Of a stretch of 64,000 bases of DNA, positions 57,760 through 64,000 are shown piece after piece. Made by a program: the position numbers and the translations under genes. Numbering within the stretch: position 1 is the stretch's first letter; each line of letters begins with the position of its first letter. Source of the DNA: Alkalicoccus urumqiensis (GTDB lineage: Bacteria; Bacillota; Bacilli; Bacillales; Salisediminibacteriaceae); assembly GCF_002993335.1 (NCBI RefSeq), contig NZ_PVNS01000011.1, positions 62,001 through 126,000 of the forward strand, given 5' to 3'. The notes below the pieces were generated by a model. That model did not search any database. It saw nothing but the letters and a program-made list of their open reading frames with translations, and had not been told where the DNA came from.

Positions 57760-58007
57760 GAATCGTCCTCTTCTTTCTTTTTGGTTTCTTTCTGCAGCGC
57801 GAGATAGTCACTGCTTATATTTAACGCAGCAAGAACTGCCAGCTGCGTCGGAGAAACATATGGATTGGTACGGCGGAGTTCCTGTAATTTGTCATCAACG
57901 GCCTGTGCAGCCTCCTGCACATGCTCCGCTGATTCTGTTCCAACAACGGTATACGTCTGCCGGCCGATTTTTACTTTCGTCCGGATTTTTTCCTCCTCGT
58001 GATCCAA
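57756..58007 (-). CDS. zapA: Cell division protein ZapA
   Basis: 83 residues with RTKVKIGRQTYTVVGTESAEHVQEAAQAVDDKLQEL-type ZapA N-domain and a C-terminal coiled coil. Promotes FtsZ bundling at the Z-ring. Preceded by GGAGGGG. Operon zapA-cvpA as in B. subtilis. Confidence 0.95.
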   Translation of the reverse strand: MDHEEEKIRTKVKIGRQTYTVVGTESAEHVQEAAQAVDDKLQELRRTNPYVSPTQLAVLAALNISSDYLALQKETKKKEEDDS

Positions 58008-58142
58008 AGCGGCCCCTCCTCTGCGAACATAAATTGCTAAATCTTATCATAACACTTCCAGCGCAGGAAGAAAAATAAATTCCCGCCCCCGGGTTCATGT
58101 CTGATACAATTCGAAAAGAATATTGATTGAAGGAGCGACGAT

Positions 58143-59075
58143 ATGAGTCAACAGGTTGTGAACGTATCAAAAGAAACCTTAAACAAAATGAGCAGTTATT
58201 ACCAGACGACAGGATCCCTTCCTCCGGGAGCGGTCTTTAAGAGTAAAAAAAACGGATGCACCATCACCGGCTACCGCTCCGGAAAAGTTCTATTTCAGGG
58301 AGCAGGTTCTGCAGACGAGGCATCGAAATGGCAGAAAAACAGCCAGCCCGCCGGCGCTTCCCGCAGGAAACCATCCGTGTCCGATCATAAATGGAAACCG
58401 TCAGCGGAAGTACTGGAAAAACCGCTTATCGGCAGTGATGAAACCGGCACAGGCGACTATTTTGGTCCGATGACCGTTGTCGCTGCCCACTTGACCCCTG
58501 CACAGCTGAAAGAAGCAGAACCACTCGGGCTGCGGGATTCGAAAAGTATGAACGATGAAATAATCCGGAGCACCGCACCGAAGCTGCTTTCTCTCTGTAC
58601 ATACAGCCTGCGCGTTCTACGTAATGAAAAATATAATGAACTGCAGCAGAAAGGCTACAATCAGGGAGCGATGAAAGCACTTCTCCACCACCGGGCGATT
58701 CAGTCCGTGATCGAGCAGCTTCAGGGAGAGGATGTTCCGGTGGACGGTGTGTTGATCGACCAGTTTGTTAAACCGGAGCGTTATTTTGAATATGTAAAGC
58801 AGACAGGGGGGAGCTGGCCGGAACAGATTCCTATTTATTTTGCGACCAAAGCTGAGGACATGCATCCGGCTGTTGCGGCAGGATCAATCCTGGCACGGTA
58901 TGCCTTTTTAAAAGAAATGGATGCGATCGCACAGACACTCGGCCTTCCCGTGCCGAAAGGGGCCGGTTCCAATGTTGATAAAGCAGCAGCGGAGATTGCT
59001 TCCGTGCATGGAAAAGAAACGCTTTTCCGCTACGTCAAAGCTCACTTTTCCAACACAGGCCGCGTATTGAAGTAA
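58143..59075 (+). CDS. rnhC: Ribonuclease HIII
   Basis: 310 residues. N-terminal TBP-like domain (about 1-85) and C-terminal RNase H type 2 domain with the metal site GSDETGTGDYFGPM (Asp98, Glu99), LRDSKSM, and DQFVKPERYF. Removes RNA from RNA-DNA hybrids. Divergent from zapA, with AAGGAGCG before ATG. Confidence 0.96.
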   Translation: MSQQVVNVSKETLNKMSSYYQTTGSLPPGAVFKSKKNGCTITGYRSGKVLFQGAGSADEASKWQKNSQPAGASRRKPSVSDHKWKPSAEVLEKPLIGSDETGTGDYFGPMTVVAAHLTPAQLKEAEPLGLRDSKSMNDEIIRSTAPKLLSLCTYSLRVLRNEKYNELQQKGYNQGAMKALLHHRAIQSVIEQLQGEDVPVDGVLIDQFVKPERYFEYVKQTGGSWPEQIPIYFATKAEDMHPAVAAGSILARYAFLKEMDAIAQTLGLPVPKGAGSNVDKAAAEIASVHGKETLFRYVKAHFSNTGRVLK

Positions 59076-59163
59076 GATCCACCTGCAGGACGATTTACTG
59101 CTGAATCACACCGCTTGATGAGAATGGTTTCATCAGCCGACAACAAGAAGAGAAGAATGGCAA

Positions 59164-59196
59164 AAGAGCAGGCGCCCGGAGGCCCTGCTCTTTTTT
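59164..59196. terminator. Bidirectional terminator between rnhC and pheT
   Basis: AAGAGCAGG / CCCTGCTCTT stem followed by TTTTTT on the plus strand and TTTTG on the minus strand. Confidence 0.9.
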
Positions 59197-59197
59197 A

Positions 59198-61615
59198 TTA
59201 TGCGCGGAGTACCGCGCCGGTTTCCTGCTGCAGCCCTTCGAGGACACGTGTATGCACCTCGGTTACTTCTTCCTCTGTCAGTGTTTTTTCCGGATTTAAA
59301 TAGCGGAGAGAAAACGCAGCGGACTTCTTACCAGGCTCCACGTGCTCTCCTTCGTACAGATCAAACAGCTTCGTCTGCTTAAGAAGCGGTGCACCGTAGT
59401 GCTGAATGACAGCTTCCAGCTTGGAAGCAGGAACGTGCTGGTCGACGACGAGAGCAATATCCCGGTCGACGGCCGGAAAACGAGGTACAGCCTCGTAGCG
59501 GATCTCTGTGGACTGCCTTTCCAGAAGGCGGCCGAGATCAAGCTCCATCACGTATGTTTCAGGCAGCGACCAGCTGTCTCCTGTCTCCGGATGAAGCTGG
59601 CCGATAAAGCCGATAACTTCTCCATCAACAAGCACATCAGCGGTGCGTCCCGGGTGCATCCCAGGACGTGCCGGTGCCGGCTGAAATACTGCAGAGGCAT
59701 GGAGCTCTGCCAGCAGTCCTTCCACGATCCCTTTAACAACGAAGAAATCAACGGATTTCTTTTCACCCTGCCAGGAGTGCTCGTGCCAGGTTCCCATCCA
59801 TGCTGCACTGAGGTGCGTTTTTTCCTGCGGCTGGACTGTCACTTTTTCTTCCGTTGTGTGGAATACCGAGCCTATTTCATACAGCGACGCGCTGGAAATA
59901 CTCCGGTTCCGGTTGTGGGACAGCGCCTCCAGCAGGTGCGGAATCAGCGTCGTCCGCAGACTGCTGCGGTCTTCACTCATCGGCAGTGCAACATCCACAC
60001 GCTTCTGATCAGGCGTTATAAACGCGCGTTCTCTGGAAGGCGTCGTCAGGGAATAACTGACCGCTTCGTGCAGGCCGCACCCTTCCAGAAAGCGGCGGAT
60101 CCGGCGCTTCTGCTTCTGCGCCTGTGTCAGTCCACCTTTTGTGGACGGTGTATTCGGAAGTGTCGTCGGAATGGCGTCGTAGCCGTATAGACGGGCCACT
60201 TCCTCTACGATATCTGCTTCGATGGAAATGTCCTGCCTCCTTGTTGGAACCGTGACGGTGAAAACATCCTTTTTTTCTTTGGATTCAAACTGAAGCCGGT
60301 CAAGAATAGCAGTTACTTCTTCCGAAGTCATATCCGTTCCCAGCGATTGATTGATCCGTTCCAGAGAAATCGTAATGTCCTTTTCCTCCCGGTTCAGCTC
60401 ATCGAATTCCACCGGCTCGGCCAGAACTTCGGCACCTGTCAGCTGCTGAATGAGTGATGCAGCGCGTTCACCTGCTTTTACGACACGGTTTGGGTCGACA
60501 CCTTTCTCGAAGCGGATACTTGAATCACTGCGGATGCCGAGATCTTTCTGTGCGATACGCACGACCGCAGGATCAAAATAGGCTGCTTCCAGAAGAACCA
60601 TCTCCGTCTCCGGTTCCACTTCCGAATCCGAACCGCCCATCACACCTGCGACGGCAGTACCTTTTGCTCCGTTTGTGATAAGGAGGTGTTTTGCAGAAAG
60701 TGTGCGCTCCTCCCCATCAAGTGTCGTCATCGTTTCATCTTCCTCTGCACGGCGGACGACAACCTCATCCGAACCGAAACGGTTAAAATCAAACGCATGA
60801 AGCGGCTGACCGTATTCAAACAGCACGTAGTTCGTTATATCGACGACGTTATTGAGCGGACGGACGCCGGAAGCCATCAGCACACTCTGCAGCCAGAGGG
60901 GGGACTCGCCGACTTTCACCCCTTGAATAAGTGTCGCTCCGTAATATGGATTTGCCGACGGATCTTCGACACGGACAGAAACGTGTGAACCCGCTTTTTC
61001 TTTCACCGGAACGATTCTCGGTTCCGGAATATGAACCTCTCTGTTCAATACGGCTGCTGCCTCATAAGCGACACCCAGCATGCTCAGGCAGTCGGAGCGG
61101 TTCGGCGTTAAGTCGAGTTCCAGCACGGTATCATTCAGACCGAGCGGATCTTTCGCGTCCATGCCGGCTGCCATTTCCTCCGGAAACACGTAAATGCCTT
61201 CGTTATACTTTTTCGGAACCACTTTTCCGTCGAAACCGAGCTCCTGCAGCGAGCAGATCATCCCTTCGGATGTCTGTCCACGCAGCTTAGCGCGCTTGAT
61301 TTTCATGCCGCCCGGCAGTCTGCCGCCGACACGGGCTACCGGAACGAACTGTCCTTCTGCTACGTTCGGTGCACCGCAGACGATCTGAACGGGCTCTTCT
61401 TCACCAACATCTACACGGCAGAGCTTTAGTTTATCTGCGTCGGGATGTGGTTCACATGATTCCACGTAACCAACAGTCAGATTCGAAATTTCAGCACCGA
61501 GGGAATGAACGGCATCCACTTCCACCCCGTGAAGCGTTAACTGCTCCGCGAGCTCCTCTGCTGTAAGATCACTGATATCTACATATTCTCCTAGCCATTT
61601 AAGCGAAACTAGCAT
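59198..61615 (-). CDS. pheT: Phenylalanyl-tRNA synthetase beta subunit
   Basis: 805 residues with the N-terminal tRNA-binding EMAP-like domain (VGYVESCEPHPDADKLKLCRVD), B3/B4 editing domain, B5 domain, catalytic-like core, and C-terminal ferredoxin-fold anticodon-binding domain. Partner of PheS in the alpha2beta2 enzyme. AGGAGG precedes ATG; 30 bases after pheS. Confidence 0.97.
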   Translation of the reverse strand: MLVSLKWLGEYVDISDLTAEELAEQLTLHGVEVDAVHSLGAEISNLTVGYVESCEPHPDADKLKLCRVDVGEEEPVQIVCGAPNVAEGQFVPVARVGGRLPGGMKIKRAKLRGQTSEGMICSLQELGFDGKVVPKKYNEGIYVFPEEMAAGMDAKDPLGLNDTVLELDLTPNRSDCLSMLGVAYEAAAVLNREVHIPEPRIVPVKEKAGSHVSVRVEDPSANPYYGATLIQGVKVGESPLWLQSVLMASGVRPLNNVVDITNYVLFEYGQPLHAFDFNRFGSDEVVVRRAEEDETMTTLDGEERTLSAKHLLITNGAKGTAVAGVMGGSDSEVEPETEMVLLEAAYFDPAVVRIAQKDLGIRSDSSIRFEKGVDPNRVVKAGERAASLIQQLTGAEVLAEPVEFDELNREEKDITISLERINQSLGTDMTSEEVTAILDRLQFESKEKKDVFTVTVPTRRQDISIEADIVEEVARLYGYDAIPTTLPNTPSTKGGLTQAQKQKRRIRRFLEGCGLHEAVSYSLTTPSRERAFITPDQKRVDVALPMSEDRSSLRTTLIPHLLEALSHNRNRSISSASLYEIGSVFHTTEEKVTVQPQEKTHLSAAWMGTWHEHSWQGEKKSVDFFVVKGIVEGLLAELHASAVFQPAPARPGMHPGRTADVLVDGEVIGFIGQLHPETGDSWSLPETYVMELDLGRLLERQSTEIRYEAVPRFPAVDRDIALVVDQHVPASKLEAVIQHYGAPLLKQTKLFDLYEGEHVEPGKKSAAFSLRYLNPEKTLTEEEVTEVHTRVLEGLQQETGAVLRA

Positions 61616-61645
61616 CTTGGCTTTCCTCCTTCTGAAACAGCAAAA

Positions 61646-62680
61646 TTATTCATGAGTAAACTGACTGAGAAAGCGTGTGTCATTCGTATAGAAATGCCGG
61701 ATATCATCGATCCCGTATTTCAGCATGGCAAACCGCTCAACGCCCATGCCGAAGGCGAAGCCGGAATATACTTCCGGGTCAAATCCGCCCATTTCCAGAA
61801 CGTTCGGATGCACCATGCCGGAGCCGAGCACTTCAATCCAGCCGGTCCCTTTACACGTACGGCAGCCACTGCCCCCGCAGATGGCACAAGAAATATCGAG
61901 CTCTGCAGAAGGTTCGGTAAATGGGAAGAAACTTGGGCGGAGGCGGATATCCCGGTCCTCGCCGAAGTAACTTTTTACAAATGCTTCAAAAATACCTTTT
62001 AGATCACTCATGCGGATTCCTTCTCCGACAACGAGGCCTTCAATCTGCATAAACTGGTGGGAGTGCGTCGCATCATCTTCGTCACGGCGGTACACTTTCC
62101 CAGGACAGATAATTTTCACAGGCCCTCTGCCTTCATGCTTTTCCATCGTCCTCGTCTGCACCGGCGATGTCTGTGTCCGCAGAAGCAGATCCTGCGTGAC
62201 GAAAAATGTATCCTGCATATCCCGTGCCGGATGGTGTTTTGGCAGATTCAGTGATTCGAAGTTATAATAGTCCGTTTCCACTTCCGGACCTTCCGCCACT
62301 TGAAAGCCCATTCCGATAAACACATCTTCGATCGTCTCGACGACGCTCGTCAGCGGATGACGGCTTCCTTTTGGCACCGGACGGCCGGGGAGTGTGACAT
62401 CAAGGGACTCTTCCTCCAGCTGTTTCTGGACTTCCGCCCGTTTCAGCGTACCTTCTTTTTCCTCGATCAGCTTCTGCACCGACTGGCGTACTTCATTGGC
62501 TTTTTGACCGACGACCGGCTTCTCCTCCGCCGACAGACGGCCCATCCCTTTCATCACTTCCGTAATCGGCCCTTTCTTCCCAAGATAGGCCACGCGGATA
62601 TCTTCCAGCTCTTTTCTCGACTGTGCTGCGGCGATTTTTGTCACCGCTTCATCATGCAGTTCCTGCAGTCTCTCAAGCAT
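61646..62680 (-). CDS. pheS: Phenylalanyl-tRNA synthetase alpha subunit
   Basis: 344-residue class II catalytic subunit: N-terminal coiled coil, motif 2 [23 protein letters not shown], phenylalanine pocket FRPSFFPF-type, and motif 3 [13 protein letters not shown]. The Cys set [16 protein letters not shown], a zinc-like knuckle seen in some bacterial PheS, is present. Behind a phenylalanine T-box. Confidence 0.97.
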   Translation of the reverse strand: MLERLQELHDEAVTKIAAAQSRKELEDIRVAYLGKKGPITEVMKGMGRLSAEEKPVVGQKANEVRQSVQKLIEEKEGTLKRAEVQKQLEEESLDVTLPGRPVPKGSRHPLTSVVETIEDVFIGMGFQVAEGPEVETDYYNFESLNLPKHHPARDMQDTFFVTQDLLLRTQTSPVQTRTMEKHEGRGPVKIICPGKVYRRDEDDATHSHQFMQIEGLVVGEGIRMSDLKGIFEAFVKSYFGEDRDIRLRPSFFPFTEPSAELDISCAICGGSGCRTCKGTGWIEVLGSGMVHPNVLEMGGFDPEVYSGFAFGMGVERFAMLKYGIDDIRHFYTNDTRFLSQFTHE

Positions 62681-62710
62681 TCCTGTTTCCTCCTTTATAC
62701 ATTCAGGCAG

Positions 62711-62984
62711 TAAAAAAAGCCTTCCATCCCTGGACTGTTCCTAAGGGACGAAAGGCTTCGCGGTACCACCCTTGTTAACGGCATGCGCCGTTCACTTCAT
62801 TGGTTAAGCGGATTAACGGATCCGGTTCCGGGTATCTTTTCAGCAGCGCTTACTCCAGATACCGACTCACGGGCGAATTCAACGGACAGTCCCGGCAGTG
62901 CTTCCAGTCCATGGCACCGCCTCCCTGAGAGACTGCCGGGCCGTCTACTGCTCCCGGTCAGCGTCGTTTTATCATATGACGTTA
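62711..62984 (-). promoter_or_regulatory. T-box leader of pheST (phenylalanine-responsive)
   Basis: Minus strand carries AGGGTGGTACCGCGAAG (about 62756-62775), followed by a terminator stem AAGCCTTTCGTCCC..GGGATGGAAGGCTTTTTTT (62711-62757). A candidate UUC (Phe) specifier is at 62875-62877 (context TTGAATTCGCC) in the 3' side of stem I. Full fold not computed. Confidence 0.92.
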
Positions 62985-63012
62985 TTATATACGTTTTCTT
63001 GAACCGTTTCAA
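62984..63012 (-). promoter_or_regulatory. SigA promoter of the pheST leader
   Basis: -35 TTGAAA (63007-63012), 17-base spacer, -10 TATAAT (62984-62989). Confidence 0.88.
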
Positions 63013-63032
63013 TTGTTTTTCGGGCGTCTCTT

Positions 63033-63788
63033 TTAGTCCCCGCGCAGATGGTAGATCAGAATGCCGGCAGCGACTCCTACATTCAGCGAGTCAGAGCGGC
63101 CGTAGATAGGAATGTACAGGTTCTGATCGGCTTTTTCCAGAAGGGCCTCATCCACTCCCTCTCCTTCGTTGCCGAGAAGAAGCGCAAACGAGTCCTGGGG
63201 GGCGATAGCGGTAAACGTGCTTCCGGAAAGACTTGTCCCAAAAATCGGAACCCCATTCTCCCGACACAGATCCACGGCTTCTTCCAGATCCATCTGCTGG
63301 ACGTGCATGGAGAAAAGTGCCCCCTGCGTCGCCCGGACGACTTTACCGTTGTAAGGATCGGCACAGCCTTCTCCGAAAATGACGCCGGTCATGCCTGCCG
63401 CCTCCGCTGTGCGGAGAATACTGCCGAGGTTTCCCGGATCCTGAATACGATCCAGCAGCAGAAAGCGTCCGGACTCCAGCAGAAGGTTGTGCCGGTCCGG
63501 CCGTTCACATACCGCGGTCATTCCCTGCGGTGTCTCCGTTTCAGCCAGTTCGCGTAGGACCTTTTCCGGCACCTCTATCACTTCAACATCCGACACCTGC
63601 CACTCAGGCGGAAGTTCCACGCTCTCTTCAATAATGATCACTTTCACCTGTACTTCGGATTTGAGTGCTTCCTCCACCAGGTGGCGTCCTTCTGCGAGAA
63701 ACAGTCCAGACCGGTCTCTTTCCCGTTTGCGCTGGAGCTTTTTCCACGCTTTGATCCGCGGATTGTGTACCGACGTAATGTGTTCCAT
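63033..63788 (-). CDS. TrmH-family RNA 2'-O-methyltransferase (YsgA-like)
   Basis: 251-residue SPOUT methyltransferase. N-terminal substrate-binding domain (about 1-95), then the knotted catalytic domain with LLDRIQDPGNLGSILRTAEAAG, LLGNEGEGV and the C-terminal IPIYGRSDSLNVGVAAGILIYHL. Predicted rRNA ribose methylation; the position modified is not known from sequence. In B. subtilis sspI follows on the other side; here it is missing. Confidence 0.94.
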   Translation of the reverse strand: MEHITSVHNPRIKAWKKLQRKRERDRSGLFLAEGRHLVEEALKSEVQVKVIIIEESVELPPEWQVSDVEVIEVPEKVLRELAETETPQGMTAVCERPDRHNLLLESGRFLLLDRIQDPGNLGSILRTAEAAGMTGVIFGEGCADPYNGKVVRATQGALFSMHVQQMDLEEAVDLCRENGVPIFGTSLSGSTFTAIAPQDSFALLLGNEGEGVDEALLEKADQNLYIPIYGRSDSLNVGVAAGILIYHLRGD

Positions 63789-63807
63789 AATGTTTCTCCC
63801 CCCTTCG

Positions 63808-64000
63808 TTAATCGCGCCTGAAATTCCCCATGACCTGCATACTCTGGCTGATGCTTACAAAAGCGCTTGGATCAATATCTTTGAGGACATGACGGATCAC
63901 TTCGAGCTCGTAGCGGGTGATAACGGTATAAAGAACCTTTTTATCTTCCCGGGAATAGGCTCCCTGTCCATCGATAATGGTGACCCCGCGGACGAGGTTA
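63808..64000 (-). CDS. YitT/DUF2179-family protein, C-terminal end only
   Basis: The last 63 residues of a gene cut by the window end. The visible part has GVTIIDGQGAYSREDKKVLYTVITRYE and ends with MQVMGNFRRD, the C-terminal DUF2179 domain of YitT-type membrane proteins. Separated by 19 bases from the methyltransferase start. Function unknown. Confidence 0.8.
   Translation of the reverse strand, partial: NLVRGVTIIDGQGAYSREDKKVLYTVITRYELEVIRHVLKDIDPSAFVSISQSMQVMGNFRRD

Noticed and set aside
1-64000. CRISPR array, prophage, or rRNA operon
   Set aside because: No regularly spaced direct repeats, no phage structural or integrase genes, and no rRNA sequence seen.

Overview
The window is a stretch of chromosome from a low- to medium-GC Gram-positive bacterium of the family Bacillaceae. 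Gene content and order follow the Bacillus subtilis block that runs from valS and the hem operon through lonA, clpX, tig, rph, racE, sdhCAB, lysC, uvrC, trxA, etfAB, fadBR, lcfA, mutSB, polX, zapA, rnhC and pheST to ysgA. Most genes lie on the minus strand. Genes that follow sporulation or germination genes in B. subtilis are all here, but the sporulation genes themselves (spoVID, ysxE, lonB, gerM, gerE, sspI) are missing from every expected slot. That points to an asporogenous lineage. An Alkalicoccus- or Salisediminibacterium-like halo-alkaliphile would fit, but this is inference, not a species call.

Layout. 1-2352: envelope-stress operon (LiaI-like membrane protein, PspA-like coiled coil, LiaF, LiaS cut by the window edge). 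2353-3014: GC-rich repeat region. 3015-6800: valS and a D-amino acid aminotransferase behind a valine T-box. 6813-9341: Nudix hydrolase, then a diverged ECF-like sigma factor with its zinc-motif anti-sigma. 9378-15629: hemAXCDBL. 15816-19278: small membrane protein, engB and lonA. 19452-22283: clpX and tig. 22398-24919: TPR protein, tRNA-Arg, phosphodiesterase and rdgB. 24909-27237: rph, racE and a MarR regulator. 27428-27914: second repeat. 27986-31542: ptsHI preceded by glcT and a probable GlcT-controlled leader, then a thioesterase. 31672-34856: succinate dehydrogenase. 35203-35914: third repeat. 35973-41189: TrkH/Ktr channel, YslB, and a MarR-MMPL exporter pair. 41319-41517: MITE-like element. 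41658-45265: lysC, uvrC, trxA. 45465-52215: fatty-acid beta-oxidation cluster (etfA, etfB, fadB, fadR, two acyl-CoA ligases) with FadR-type operators. 52534-59075: small membrane protein, DUF350, mutS2, polX, cvpA, zapA, rnhC. 59198-64000: pheT, pheS with a phenylalanine T-box, an rRNA methyltransferase, and the C-terminal end of a YitT-family protein.

Functional themes: translation charging under T-box control, heme synthesis, proteostasis (Lon, ClpX, trigger factor), fatty-acid degradation feeding electron transfer, and DNA maintenance. The less ordinary material is intergenic. A modular repeat family occurs three times, each copy placed just beyond a terminator, and there is one inverted-repeat-bounded element. 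Other points of interest are the short ECF-like sigma factor, the glcT-ptsHI arrangement without ptsG, an internal translation start in lysC, and the systematic loss of sporulation genes. No CRISPR array, phage or intact transposase gene was seen.
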